Below, piece by piece: positions 33,376 to 42,626 of a DNA stretch of 56,558 nt; positions within the stretch are counted from its first letter, which is position 1, and every line of letters starts with the position of its first letter. The position numbers and the translations under genes are program-made. The DNA comes from Alphaproteobacteria bacterium (GTDB lineage Bacteria; Pseudomonadota; Alphaproteobacteria; Reyranellales; Reyranellaceae): positions 1 through 56,558 of the forward strand of contig VGCZ01000033.1 of the NCBI GenBank assembly GCA_016869975.1. The letters run 5' to 3'. The notes below the pieces were generated by a model that was given only the letters and a program-made list of their open reading frames with translations, did no database searches and was not told the origin of the DNA.

Positions 33376-34221
33376 TCAGGACTTGTGCGCCGCCGCCAGC
33401 GGCGCCAGCTTGTCGAGCGCCTTCAGGATGCCGTCGCGATCGAGGTCGGGTACCGCCAGCAGCGCGCGCTGGATGCCGTGTTCCGCGTAGTCGGCCAGCG
33501 CCGCGGCGTCGTTCGGCGCCGCGAAGACAGTGATCGACAAGGTCGAGAAGTCGCGCCCCATCTTCTCGGCCATGGCCTTCAGCCGCGCGACGCCTTCCTT
33601 GGCGACGAACCCGCGCGGGCGCGGGAACCAGCCATCGCAGAACTCGACGACGCGTCGCAGAGTGTGGTCGCTCTCGCCGCCCAGCAGGATCGGTGGGTAC
33701 GGCTTCTGCTTCGGCTTGGGGTAGCACCACAGCGGATCGAAGTTGACCATCTCGCCGTGGAACGAGGCCTCGTCCTTGGTCCACATCTCCTTCATCGCCA
33801 GCACGCGTTCGCGCATCAGCTTGAAGCGCGTCGCGTGGCGCGCGCCGTGATTCTCCATCTCATCGACGTTCCAGCCGCCGCCGATGCCGAAGATGAAACG
33901 TCCGTTCGACATGTGGTCGAGGCTGGCGACGCTCTTGGCGGTGATGATGGGATCACGTTGCGGGATCAGGGCGACGCCGGTGCCGAGCAGCAGCGTGCGG
34001 GTCGCCGCCGCGGCGAAGGACAGGGCGACGAACGGGTCGTGCGTGTGGATGTAGCGCTTGGGCAGCTCGCCGCCGCCGGGGAAGGGCGTGCGGCGGCTGA
34101 CCGGGATATGCGTGTGCTCGCAGACGAACAGCGAGTCGAAGCCACGATCCTCGAGCGCCCGCGCCAGCTCAGCGGTGTGGATGCCATAGTCCGTGGGAAA
34201 GTAGAAAACGCCGACGCGCAT
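33376..34221 (-). CDS. Luciferase-like (LLM class) flavin/F420-dependent oxidoreductase
   Basis: The 281-residue TIM-barrel protein opens with RVGVFYFPTDYGIHTAELARALE and has DSLFVCEHTHIP, ATRTLLLGTGVALIPQRDP, and FIFGIGGGWNVDEMENHG, the F420-dependent LLM subfamily pattern (TIGR03619-like). The cofactor may be F420 or FMN. Substrate unknown. The Met at 34221 follows GGAGAGCC and is preferred over 34251. Confidence 0.87.
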   Translation of the reverse strand: MRVGVFYFPTDYGIHTAELARALEDRGFDSLFVCEHTHIPVSRRTPFPGGGELPKRYIHTHDPFVALSFAAAATRTLLLGTGVALIPQRDPIITAKSVASLDHMSNGRFIFGIGGGWNVDEMENHGARHATRFKLMRERVLAMKEMWTKDEASFHGEMVNFDPLWCYPKPKQKPYPPILLGGESDHTLRRVVEFCDGWFPRPRGFVAKEGVARLKAMAEKMGRDFSTLSITVFAAPNDAAALADYAEHGIQRALLAVPDLDRDGILKALDKLAPLAAAHKS

Positions 34222-34275
34222 CGCTGGCTCTCCTTGATGTCCTATGGACACAGTATAGAGCGCAGCGCCTTGACG

Positions 34276-35283
34276 TCAGAGTGTGAGATCGCCAGCGAAG
34301 TGGCAGCGGCTGAAATGGCCGGGTGCGACTTCGCGGAGCGCGGGCGCCTCGGCACGGCAGCGATCCTGCGCGAAGCGGCAGCGCGGGTGGAAGTAGCAAC
34401 CTGACGGCGGCGCGGCGGGACTCGGCACCTCGCCGCCGAGGATACCGTCCTGGCCACGCACGCGCGGATCGGCCACCGGCACGGCGCGCATCAGGGCGGC
34501 GGTGTAGGGATGCCGGGGCTGGCCGAACAGCGCGTCGGTCGGTGCCAGCTCGACGAGCTGGCCGACATACATGACCGCGATGCGATCGGAGATGTGACGC
34601 ACCACCGACAGATCGTGTGCCACGAACAGGAAGGTGAGCTTCAGCCGCGCCTGCAGCTCAAGCAGCAGGTTGAGCACCTGCGCCTGCACCGAGACGTCCA
34701 GCGCCGAGACCGGTTCGTCAGCGACGACGAGGCGCGGATTGGTGGCAAGCGCGCGGGCGATGCCGATGCGCTGGCGCTGGCCGCCGCTGAAGGCGTGCGG
34801 GAAGCGGTGCATGAATTCCGGCCGCAGGCCGACGAGGCGCAGCAGCTCGGCGACGCGCTCGGTGCGCTCGGTGCGGCTGGTCACGCCGTTGACCAGCAGC
34901 GGCTCGCCGACATTGTCGAGCAAGGTCATGCGCGGATTGAGCGAGCCGAAGGGATCCTGGAAGATCATCTGGATCTCGGCGCGCAGCGGTCGCAGCTCGC
35001 CGGGCGGCAGGCGCGCGAGATCGACCGTGCGGCCATCGCGCGTGCGGTAGAGGATCTCCCCGTCGGTCGGGTCGATGGCGCGCAGGATGCAGCGCGAGGC
35101 CGTGGTCTTGCCGCAGCCGCTTTCGCCGACCAGGCCCAAGGTCTCGCCCTCCTTGACGGTGAAGTCGACGCCGTCGACGGCGCGCACATGGCCGACGACG
35201 CGGCGCAGGAAGCCCTTGCTGATCGGGAAGAACTTTCTGAGGCCGCGCACCTCGAGCAACGGCTGGGCGGCGGCCTCGTTCAT
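34276..35283 (-). CDS. Oligopeptide/dipeptide ABC transporter ATP-binding protein (OppF-like)
   Basis: The 335-residue ATPase has Walker [10 protein letters not shown], the ABC signature [15 protein letters not shown], Walker [13 protein letters not shown] and the H-loop VAHDLSVV. The C-terminal oligopeptide-transporter extension follows, with clustered cysteines ([14 protein letters not shown]). It is the last gene of the operon; its start overlaps the OppD-like stop by four bases. Confidence 0.93.
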   Translation of the reverse strand: MNEAAAQPLLEVRGLRKFFPISKGFLRRVVGHVRAVDGVDFTVKEGETLGLVGESGCGKTTASRCILRAIDPTDGEILYRTRDGRTVDLARLPPGELRPLRAEIQMIFQDPFGSLNPRMTLLDNVGEPLLVNGVTSRTERTERVAELLRLVGLRPEFMHRFPHAFSGGQRQRIGIARALATNPRLVVADEPVSALDVSVQAQVLNLLLELQARLKLTFLFVAHDLSVVRHISDRIAVMYVGQLVELAPTDALFGQPRHPYTAALMRAVPVADPRVRGQDGILGGEVPSPAAPPSGCYFHPRCRFAQDRCRAEAPALREVAPGHFSRCHFAGDLTL

Positions 35284-36305
35284 GGCAGCTCCGCCTCGTC
35301 GTGGTGCAGGAAGCAGCTGGCGAGCTGGTTGGGTGTCACTGGCAGCAGGCGCGGCACGGCCGCCGCGCAGCGCTCCATCGCGTCGGGGCAACGCGGATGG
35401 AACGGGCAGCCGGCCGGCCGGTTGAAGGGATGGGGCAGGGCGCCGCTGATCACCGGCAGAGCGACGCGGGTCTGTCCCGACAGGCCGGGGATCGAGCGCA
35501 ACAGGGCGCGGGTGTAGGGATGCTTGGGCGCGTGGAAAATGTCGTCGACCGGGCCCTGTTCCATGACGCGGCCGAGATACATCACCACGACATAGCTCGC
35601 CATCTGCGCGATCACGCCCAGATCGTGGGTGATGAAGATGATGGCGGTGTCGTACTTCGCCTGCAGCTCGCGCAGCAGTCCCAGCACCTGTGCCTGGGTG
35701 GTGACGTCGATCGCGGTCGTCGGTTCGTCGGCGATCAGCAGGCGCGGCTTGCACGACAGCGCCATGGCGATCATCGCGCGCTGGCGCAGGCCGCCGGAGA
35801 GCTGCCAGGAATAGGCGTCGACACGCTGCTCCGGCATGGAGATGCCGACATCGCGGAACAGCCCGACGGTGATGTCGCGCGCGTCGCGGCGGCCGAGCTT
35901 CTTCTCGCCCCAGCGATGGCTGTGCAGCAGGATGGCCTCGACGATCTGTTCGCCGACCGTGTGCACCGGGCTAAAGGCGGCCATCGGTTCCTGCGGGATC
36001 AGCGCGATCTCGCCGCCGCGGATGTCGCGCATCACGGCGCCGCGCGGCGGCAGGCGGGCGATGTCGACCATCTCGCCGTCGCGGCGGAAGCGGATCTCGC
36101 CTGATGTGATGCGGCCGGGCCGGTCGACCAGCTGCAGGATGGCGCGCATGGTCACGCTCTTGCCGCAGCCGCTCTCGCCGACCACGCCCAGCACCTGGCC
36201 GGGCATGACGTCGAAGCTGGTGCCGTCGACGGCGCGCACCAGACCATCGTCGAGCGCGAAAGACACGCGCAGGTCGCGCACCTGAAGCAGCGGCTCAGTG
36301 GCCAT
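35280..36305 (-). CDS. Oligopeptide/dipeptide ABC transporter ATP-binding protein (OppD-like)
   Basis: The 341-residue ATPase has Walker [10 protein letters not shown], the signature [15 protein letters not shown], Walker [13 protein letters not shown] and the H-loop ITHDLGVI. The Opp/Dpp C-terminal motif ([14 protein letters not shown]) follows. It pairs with the OppF-like protein as the ATPase heterodimer. The start at 36305 ([12 protein letters not shown]) overlaps the permease end by 11 bp; an upstream Met at 36323 is less likely. Confidence 0.93.
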   Translation of the reverse strand: MATEPLLQVRDLRVSFALDDGLVRAVDGTSFDVMPGQVLGVVGESGCGKSVTMRAILQLVDRPGRITSGEIRFRRDGEMVDIARLPPRGAVMRDIRGGEIALIPQEPMAAFSPVHTVGEQIVEAILLHSHRWGEKKLGRRDARDITVGLFRDVGISMPEQRVDAYSWQLSGGLRQRAMIAMALSCKPRLLIADEPTTAIDVTTQAQVLGLLRELQAKYDTAIIFITHDLGVIAQMASYVVVMYLGRVMEQGPVDDIFHAPKHPYTRALLRSIPGLSGQTRVALPVISGALPHPFNRPAGCPFHPRCPDAMERCAAAVPRLLPVTPNQLASCFLHHDEAELP

Positions 36306-37404
36306 AGGGGTCGGCGGCGTCACGCAGCCCGTCTCCCACGAGGTTGAAGGCCAGCACTGCCACGATGACGACCAGGCCTGGAATCAGCAGCCAGGGTGCC
36401 AGCGCCAGGGTCTGGATGTTTTGCGCCTCCTGCAGCAACACGCCCCAGCTGATCGCCGGCGGGCGGATGCCCAGGCCGAGGAACGACAGTGATGTCTCGT
36501 TGATGATCATGACCGGGATCGCCAGCGAACTGGTGGCGATGATGTGGCTGGTGAAGGTCGGCACCATGTGGCGCACGATGATGCGCATGCGGGAGCAGCC
36601 GGCCAGCCGTGCGGCAAGCACGAAATCCTCCTCGCGCAGGGCGAGGAAGCGTCCGCGCACTTCCCGCCCCAGAGTCGTCCAGCCGACCAGCGAAAGAATC
36701 ACGGTGATGGCGAAGAACACCTGGATCGGCGTCCAGTCGCGCGGCAGCGCTGCCGACAGCGCCAGCCAGATGGGAATCGTCGGCACCGATTGCAGCAGTT
36801 CGATCAGGCGCTGGATTACCGAGTCCGTCTTGCCGCCGACATAGCCGGAGATGCCGCCCAGCAGCACGCCGAGGATGACGCTCAAGAGCACCGCGACCAG
36901 GCCTACGGTCATCGATGTCTGCGTGCCGTGCATGATACGCGACCACTGATCGCGGCCGAGTCGGTCGGAGCCAAGCAGGAAGACGCGCTGCTGCGGATCG
37001 GCCGGCACCAGCAGATGCAGGTCGCTCGTGAATAGGCCGAGCACCTTGTAACGGTAGCCCGAGGCGAAGAACTTTACCGGTACCTTGCGCTGCTGATCGA
37101 CCGTCCACTCCATGCGCAGGGTCACGGGATTGCGCTTGCCGACGATGGCCGGCACCCAGGGCGAGAGCTTGCCGTCGTCGAACAAGCGCACCGTCTGCAC
37201 CGGGATGAAGGCCTGGCGCGCGTCGGTGCGCTCTGGGTCCTGGGTCGAGAAGAAGTCGGGCGCGAGCACGATGAGGTAGAGGAAGATCAGCAGCCCGGCG
37301 CTGACCATCGCCAGGTGATGGCGGCGGAAGCGCCACCACACCAGCCGCCAGTTCGACGCGACGGCGATGCGGTCCTCGGCCTTGACGCCAGCGACGTCGG
37401 CCAT
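36295..37404 (-). CDS. ABC transporter permease (OppC-like)
   Basis: The 369-residue permease has a cytoplasmic N-terminus, one early membrane helix (about 38-58), a long periplasmic segment and five C-terminal helices. The EAA-type loop (DFVLAARLAGCSRMRIIVRHMVP) contacts the ATPase. It forms the membrane pore with the OppB-like protein. It starts one base after the OppB-like stop, consistent with coupled expression. Confidence 0.92.
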   Translation of the reverse strand: MADVAGVKAEDRIAVASNWRLVWWRFRRHHLAMVSAGLLIFLYLIVLAPDFFSTQDPERTDARQAFIPVQTVRLFDDGKLSPWVPAIVGKRNPVTLRMEWTVDQQRKVPVKFFASGYRYKVLGLFTSDLHLLVPADPQQRVFLLGSDRLGRDQWSRIMHGTQTSMTVGLVAVLLSVILGVLLGGISGYVGGKTDSVIQRLIELLQSVPTIPIWLALSAALPRDWTPIQVFFAITVILSLVGWTTLGREVRGRFLALREEDFVLAARLAGCSRMRIIVRHMVPTFTSHIIATSSLAIPVMIINETSLSFLGLGIRPPAISWGVLLQEAQNIQTLALAPWLLIPGLVVIVAVLAFNLVGDGLRDAADPYGH

Positions 37405-37405
37405 C

Positions 37406-38392
37406 CTAGGACTCCACGCGGATGCGCGGATCGACCAGCGCCAGCAGGATGTCCGACAGCAAGGTGCCCAGCACGGTGAGGAAGGAGTAGATCAGCAGGA
37501 TGCCGCCGGCGAGGTACATGTCCTGGTTCACCAGCGCGCGCAGCAGCAGCGGGCCGATATTGGGCAGGTTCATCACCGTCGCCACGATCAGGCTGCCCGA
37601 GAACAGCGCCGGCAGGTACCAGCCGATGGTGCTGATCAGCGGGTTGAAAGCGAGGCGGACGGGATAGCGCAGCACCAGGCGCCACTCCTTCATGCCCTTG
37701 GCGCGCGCCGTTACGACATAGGGCTTGTTGAGCTCGTCGAGCAGGTTGGCGCGCATGATGCGGCTGAGCCGCGCGGTGCCGGCGATGCCCAGCACCAGCG
37801 CCGGCAGCCAGATGTGGGCGAGCAGATCGAGCACGCGGGCGACGCTCCACGGCGCGTCGGCGTACTCGGGCGAGAACAGGCCGGTGACGCTGATGTCGAA
37901 GTAGGCGAAGGCGCCCCACATCAGGATCAGCGCCAGCATGAAGTTCGGCGTCGCTACGCCGATATAGTTGATCACCGTCAGCGCGTGGTCGATCAGCGAG
38001 CGGGGATGGGTCGCGGAGTAGATGCCGGCGGGGATCGCCAGCGCCCAGGTCAGCACGAATGAGAACAGCGCCAGCGCGAGGGTCAGCCCGAGCTGCTCGC
38101 CGATCAGATCGGCGTTGGGCCGCTGGTACTCGAGCGACAGGCCGAAATCGCCCTTGAACAGATGCTTCAGCCACAGCCAGTACTGCACGATCATCGGTTG
38201 ATCGAGGCCGTACTGCTGGCGCAGCGCCTCGACCTGCTCGGCCGACATCGAGGAGCCGGACGACGCCAAGGTCGCCACATAGGCCGTCAGGAAATCACCC
38301 GGCGGCGCCTGGATGATGACGAAGATGACGAAGGAATAGACCAGCATCAACAGCGGCAGGAGCATCAGCCGCTGGAGGATGTAGAGGGCCAT
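37406..38392 (-). CDS. ABC transporter permease (OppB-like)
   Basis: The 328-residue permease has six membrane helices. The first reads LLPLLMLVYSFVIFVII, and the coupling loop is YVVTARAKGMKEWRLVLRYPV. The extracellular part after helix 1 (DFLTAYVATLASSG) is typical of OppB/DppB. A 12-bp hairpin separates it from the upstream solute-binding protein gene, a layout that often lowers permease expression relative to the binding protein. Confidence 0.92.
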   Translation of the reverse strand: MALYILQRLMLLPLLMLVYSFVIFVIIQAPPGDFLTAYVATLASSGSSMSAEQVEALRQQYGLDQPMIVQYWLWLKHLFKGDFGLSLEYQRPNADLIGEQLGLTLALALFSFVLTWALAIPAGIYSATHPRSLIDHALTVINYIGVATPNFMLALILMWGAFAYFDISVTGLFSPEYADAPWSVARVLDLLAHIWLPALVLGIAGTARLSRIMRANLLDELNKPYVVTARAKGMKEWRLVLRYPVRLAFNPLISTIGWYLPALFSGSLIVATVMNLPNIGPLLLRALVNQDMYLAGGILLIYSFLTVLGTLLSDILLALVDPRIRVES

Positions 38393-38410
38393 CAGGTCCG
38401 CCTGCGTCTT

Positions 38411-38438
38411 CCTTCTCCCCGCCTTCGCGGGGAGAAGG
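38411..38438 (-). promoter_or_regulatory. Intercistronic hairpin between oppA-like and oppB-like genes
   Basis: CCTTCTCCCCGC and GCGGGGAGAAGG form a perfect 12-bp stem with a CTTC loop between two co-directional genes. It probably stabilises the upstream mRNA end or partly ends transcription, giving more binding protein than permease. Confidence 0.65.
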
Positions 38439-38453
38439 GAAATGGTGAACGCA

Positions 38454-40388
38454 TCACTTGGCGAGGAAAAACTGCTCGGTCCTGGCGTTGCCGGGGCTGC
38501 GCAGCGGCCAGTCGTTGCCCAGGGTCGTCGGCACGTTGCGGAACTTGACGTTGGTGACCACCACGCCCTGCACCATCGGCGTCAGCCCGATCGTGCCGAT
38601 CTCGTAGAGCTGATCGGCCCAGATGCGATAGAGTTCCTGCGACAGCTTGACCTGCTCGTCCGGTCCGACGGTGCGCGCGCGATCGACGATCTCGACGATG
38701 CGCTTGATCTCCGGCGGCGGCTCCATGCCCTCCTTGCCCTGGGTAGCGAACCAGCGGCGCCACAGCGGGCCGATGGTCAGGATCGGCGCGTTGCGCGGAT
38801 CGGCCTTGGCGTTGCCGGTGTAGGGGAAGGCGCTGGTGTCCTCGTTCCACACCTCGGCCATCAGCTCGTTGTTCTCGTTCATCTTGAAGTGCAGCGCGCG
38901 CTCGCGGATCTGCACGATGGCCTTGACGCCGACGGCCTCCCAGTCCTTCGACACCAGCAGCGCCACGTCGGGCCACGCGCCGAAGGCCGGCACGACGCTG
39001 ATCTCGATGGTCGCCGGCTTGCCGTTGGGCAGCAGGCGGATGCCCGCCGCGTCCTTCTTGTCGAGCCCGATCTTGTCGAGCAGCTTGTTGGCCTCGGCGC
39101 GATCGAACTGGGTGAACTTCTTCGCGTGCTCGTCGCCGGGATAGTAGGGATGCCACGGCGCGGGCACGCCCTGGCGCGCCTCGCCCAGGCCGAGGAAGAC
39201 GCTCTCCTTGATCTGGTCGCGGTTGATGGCGAGCGACAGCGCGACGCGGAAGTCGCGCATCGCCATCACCTTGCCCATCACGGGATCGGCCGTGTAGGTC
39301 GAGTTGATGGCGATCACCGCATCGGCACCGCCGAAGGTCGGCCAGGCGATGACCCGGTACTTCCCGGTGCGCTCCTGCTCTTTGAGCACCGGATAGTTGG
39401 TCATGTTGATGTGGCGTTCCTGCATGTCGAAATTGCCGGCGATGGCGGCGAGGTTGAGCGCCTGGGCGTCGGCGAAATAGGTGAAGCGTACCTCGTCGAG
39501 ATAGGGCAACTGGTTGCCCGCGCTGTCGACGCCGATGAAGTAGGGGTTGCGCCTGAGCGTGAAGACCGGATCGCTGGCGCGGGTCGCCGGCACCCAGGCG
39601 GCCATGGTCGGACGCTCCGGGTTCTCCGGCGGCGCGTTGCGATTGGCAAACAGCTCGACCCATGTCTTGAAGCCCGCCGCCTGCACCGCCTTGTCGATGT
39701 CGGCCTTCTGCGCGTGCGCGGGGTGGAACTTCTTGAGGTAGTGCGCCGGCAGGAACATCGCATACGTGCGATCGGCGCCATCCTGGTTGGCCACCGCGGT
39801 CAGGAACAAGGTCGCCGGCTTGTCGTAGGTGAAGCGCACCGTCGCGGCGTCGACCTTCTCGACCTTGGCCGCTGATCCATCGCCGTTGCGGATCCAGCCC
39901 GGCAGGTTCGGCGTCAGCTCCTTGTTGAGCAGCACGTCGGTGTACCAGAACAGGATGTCGTCCGCCGTGAACGGCGCGCCATCGGACCAGCGCGCGCCCT
40001 CGCGCAGCTTGATCGTCCAGCTCTTGAAGTCGGCCGACGGCTCGGCGCCGGCGGCGATCTTGGGCTCGATCTTGGCGCCGTCGGGCGAGAAGCGGAACAG
40101 CGCGTCGTAGACCACGCGCACGTAGTTGTTGGCGTCGGCCGGACCTAGGAAGGCGCGCCGCCAGGTGCCGCCATACTCGCCGACACGCTCGACCGTGGGC
40201 ACCACCAGCGGGTTCTTCGGCAGGCGCTGCTCGACCGGCGGCAGGCCGCCGGCCTTCACACGCTCCGCCAGCATCGGCGCTTCCTTGAAGCGCGCGCCCT
40301 GCGCCAGGCTCGCGCCCGATACCGCGATCAGGCCCATGCCGGCGGTGAAGCCGATCAGCGTGTCGCGCCTGGTGATCTCGCGTGTCAT
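38454..40388 (-). CDS. ABC transporter substrate-binding protein (family 5, OppA-like)
   Basis: The 644-residue periplasmic protein has a Tat-like leader (ITRRDTLIGFTAGMGLIAVSG) and the SBP family 5 pattern: a WSDGAPFTADD element near residue 130, VFTLRRNPYFIGVD, DFRVALSLAINRDQI and late lobes ending in QFFLAK. It captures a peptide, opine or sugar-like substrate for the four downstream genes; specificity cannot be read from the sequence. It is the first gene of the operon. The 189-bp upstream gap holds the palindromic repeat copy C and presumably the promoter. Confidence 0.92.
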   Translation of the reverse strand: MTREITRRDTLIGFTAGMGLIAVSGASLAQGARFKEAPMLAERVKAGGLPPVEQRLPKNPLVVPTVERVGEYGGTWRRAFLGPADANNYVRVVYDALFRFSPDGAKIEPKIAAGAEPSADFKSWTIKLREGARWSDGAPFTADDILFWYTDVLLNKELTPNLPGWIRNGDGSAAKVEKVDAATVRFTYDKPATLFLTAVANQDGADRTYAMFLPAHYLKKFHPAHAQKADIDKAVQAAGFKTWVELFANRNAPPENPERPTMAAWVPATRASDPVFTLRRNPYFIGVDSAGNQLPYLDEVRFTYFADAQALNLAAIAGNFDMQERHINMTNYPVLKEQERTGKYRVIAWPTFGGADAVIAINSTYTADPVMGKVMAMRDFRVALSLAINRDQIKESVFLGLGEARQGVPAPWHPYYPGDEHAKKFTQFDRAEANKLLDKIGLDKKDAAGIRLLPNGKPATIEISVVPAFGAWPDVALLVSKDWEAVGVKAIVQIRERALHFKMNENNELMAEVWNEDTSAFPYTGNAKADPRNAPILTIGPLWRRWFATQGKEGMEPPPEIKRIVEIVDRARTVGPDEQVKLSQELYRIWADQLYEIGTIGLTPMVQGVVVTNVKFRNVPTTLGNDWPLRSPGNARTEQFFLAK

Positions 40389-40502
40389 GAGCGCTCTCCC
40401 TGCCCGCCGGCGCGTTGAACTCGCCGTGCTGGCGCGAGCCTCAATCCGCCGTCGAGTAGAGTCAAGCCGCCGCTGGCGTGCTGTTCGATCGAACAGACAC
40501 GC

Positions 40503-40568
40503 TGTCATCCCGAGCGCAGCGAGGGATCTAGGCAATTTCCTGGATCCTCTCGCTGCGCCCAGGATGAC
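40503..40568. repeat. Dispersed palindromic repeat, copy C
   Basis: TGTCATCCCGAGCGCAGCG on the left and CTCGCTGCGCCCAGGATGAC on the right form a long imperfect hairpin around AGGCAATTTCCT. It matches copy B at 16557 over its whole length. It lies 10 bp beyond the stop of the SMP-30 gene and upstream of the transporter operon. Confidence 0.8.
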
Positions 40569-40577
40569 GGGAGTGCT

Positions 40578-41786
40578 TTAGCCCGGCGCGGCGCCTTGCG
40601 TGCCGACATAGACGGCGTAGAGCGACTGGCTCGCCGCCATGAACAGCCGATTGCGCTTGGGTCCGCCGAAACAGATGTTGCCGCAGACCTCGGGCAGGCG
40701 GATGCGGCCCAGCAGCTTGCCGTCGGGCGCGCGCACGACGACACCGCTATAGCCGAGATTGCGGCCGGCATTGCTCGAGCACCAGACATTGCCGTCGACG
40801 TCGCAGCGCAGCCCGTCGGGGCCGCACTTGATGCCGTCGACCACGCAGTCGCTGAACAGCTTGCCGCCGCTCGGCTTGTTGTCGGCGCCGACGTCGAAGA
40901 CGTGGATGTCGCCCTTGCCGCCCGGGCCGGTGTCGCCCGGTCCTTTGCCGGTGCTGGCGACATAGAGCTTGGTGTAGTCGGGTGAGAAGCACAGACCGTT
41001 GGGATCGGGCACCTGCTCCTCGGTAATCACCAGATCGATGCGGCCACCGGGATCGATGCGATAGCAATTGGTCGGCAGCTCGCGGCGCATCGAGCCCATG
41101 CCCGGCGGCTGGCCCAAAGTGGGCTTCAGCCTGCCGCGCAGGTTGCTCGGTCCGCCCGGCGTATCGGGCGTGCCCTCGTAGAGCTGACCGCCATACGGCG
41201 GATCGGTGAACCAGTAGCTGCCGTCGGGATGAGCCACGATGTCGTTGGGCGAGTTCAGCCGCTTGCCCTGATAGTTGTCGGCCAGCACCGTGACCGAGCC
41301 GTCGAGCTCGTAGCGCACGACGCGGCGCGTCAGGTGCTCGCAGCAGAGCTGACGGCCCTGGAAGTCGAAGCTGTTGCCGTTGCTGTTGTTCGAGGGCAGG
41401 CGGAAGACGCTGACATGACCGTCGTCCTCCAGCCAGCGCATCTGGCGGTTATTGGGGATGTCGCTCCACAGCAGATAGCGACCCTGTGCGTTCCACGCCG
41501 GACCTTCCGACCACAGCGCGCCGGTCCATAGCCGCATGATCGCGGCGTTGGGCTGGGTGATGCCGTTGAACGCCGGATCGACGGTGATCATGTCGGGGTC
41601 GCGGAAATAGGTCGTCGGCGCGCCGCCGGGGCCGAAATCGCGCGGCGGGTTGGTGATGGTGGTGGCGGGCGCGGCGACAGCGGGCGCGGGTGTCGGCGGC
41701 GTTTGCGCCCTTGCGATGGCGGGCGCCGCGAGGGCGGCCGCTCCCAGGGCTGTGACCACGCTGCGGCGGGTCTGCTGCTGCGTCAT
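40578..41786 (-). CDS. SMP-30/gluconolactonase/LRE family protein, exported
   Basis: The 402-residue protein has a signal peptide of twin-arginine look (TRRSVVTALGAAALAAPAIARA) and a six-bladed propeller with ALWSEGPAWNAQGRYLLWSDIPN, RLNSPNDIVAHPDGSYWFTDPPYG and DPNGLCFSPDYTKLYVAST. The metal-binding Glu, Asn and Asp positions are present. It would hydrolyse a sugar lactone in the periplasm. It stands between the transporter operon and the hut cluster. Confidence 0.88.
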   Translation of the reverse strand: MTQQQTRRSVVTALGAAALAAPAIARAQTPPTPAPAVAAPATTITNPPRDFGPGGAPTTYFRDPDMITVDPAFNGITQPNAAIMRLWTGALWSEGPAWNAQGRYLLWSDIPNNRQMRWLEDDGHVSVFRLPSNNSNGNSFDFQGRQLCCEHLTRRVVRYELDGSVTVLADNYQGKRLNSPNDIVAHPDGSYWFTDPPYGGQLYEGTPDTPGGPSNLRGRLKPTLGQPPGMGSMRRELPTNCYRIDPGGRIDLVITEEQVPDPNGLCFSPDYTKLYVASTGKGPGDTGPGGKGDIHVFDVGADNKPSGGKLFSDCVVDGIKCGPDGLRCDVDGNVWCSSNAGRNLGYSGVVVRAPDGKLLGRIRLPEVCGNICFGGPKRNRLFMAASQSLYAVYVGTQGAAPG

Positions 41787-41875
41787 GGTGTGTCCTCCCG
41801 GTTGTTGCCGAGGGAAGCCTATGCCTGCCAGCCGCGAACGAACGTGAAATCTGGAGGAAATCCGCGTCGAAGGCC

Positions 41876-42580
41876 TCACCTGCCCAACGGCTTGAAGTGG
41901 GCGACGAGCCGATGGGCGTCGCCGGGATAGAGCAGGCGAACCGCCGTGATCGGTGTCTTGCCGCGCCATGTGCGGCGCTCGACGACGAGACAGGGCATGC
42001 CGACATCGACGCCAAGGGCACGCGCTTCGGCCGCGGTGGCGCCGATGGCGTGGATGCGATGCTCGGCCTCCGTCCACGGCACGGTGTCGAGCAGCCAGCG
42101 GCCGGGCGACACGTCGACGAACGCCTCTGCCTCGGCGTGCGGCACCGCCTTGAGATTGATCCGGCGCGCCTCGAGGCAGAACACCTTGCGTCCCGCGAAA
42201 TGCCGACCGGTGACTTCAAGTACGCGCCCGCCGCCTCGGCCGCCCGGGAAGTCGGCATCGCCGTGTCGCGTCGCACGGCGCGTCGTCTCGTAACGATAGG
42301 TCTGTCCGAGCGCCAGCACCTCGGCCTTGATGTCGTGGATCTCGAGGATCGCGGCCTGCGAGCTCGGCTGGCGCACGAAGGTGCCGGCCTTTCGGCGGCG
42401 TTCGACGAGACCGGCATTGGCCAACATCGAGAGCACCTTGCTGACGGTCATGCGCGAGCAGCCATACGCCGCCGCGAGCTCCTGCTCGGTCGGGATGCGC
42501 GTGCCGGGCGCCAGGGCTCCCGAAAGAATACGGCCCTCGATGTCGCCGAGAATCCGCTGGTGAAGAGAGGGACTGGACAT
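41876..42580 (-). CDS. hutC: HutC-type GntR-family transcriptional repressor
   Basis: The 234-residue repressor has an N-terminal GntR winged helix (IPTEQELAAAYGCSRMTVSKVLSMLANAGLVERRRKAGTFV at about residues 29-69). A C-terminal UTRA ligand domain follows with ARRINLKAVPHAEAEAF. HutC normally binds urocanate and lifts repression of histidine-use genes. The start at 42580 is preferred because the operator palindrome begins four bases upstream. It is divergent from hutH. Confidence 0.9.
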   Translation of the reverse strand: MSSPSLHQRILGDIEGRILSGALAPGTRIPTEQELAAAYGCSRMTVSKVLSMLANAGLVERRRKAGTFVRQPSSQAAILEIHDIKAEVLALGQTYRYETTRRATRHGDADFPGGRGGGRVLEVTGRHFAGRKVFCLEARRINLKAVPHAEAEAFVDVSPGRWLLDTVPWTEAEHRIHAIGATAAEARALGVDVGMPCLVVERRTWRGKTPITAVRLLYPGDAHRLVAHFKPLGR

Positions 42581-42583
42581 GGG

Positions 42584-42601
42584 ATTATGTATAGACATAA
42601 T
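42584..42601. promoter_or_regulatory. HutC operator
   Basis: ATTATGT-ATAG-ACATAAT is a perfect 7-bp inverted repeat with a TGTATAGACA core, the form known for HutC sites. It lies between the divergent hutC and hutH starts and would control both. Confidence 0.85.
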
Positions 42602-42626
42602 ATAGGTCATGGGCAAGGAGGCACGG

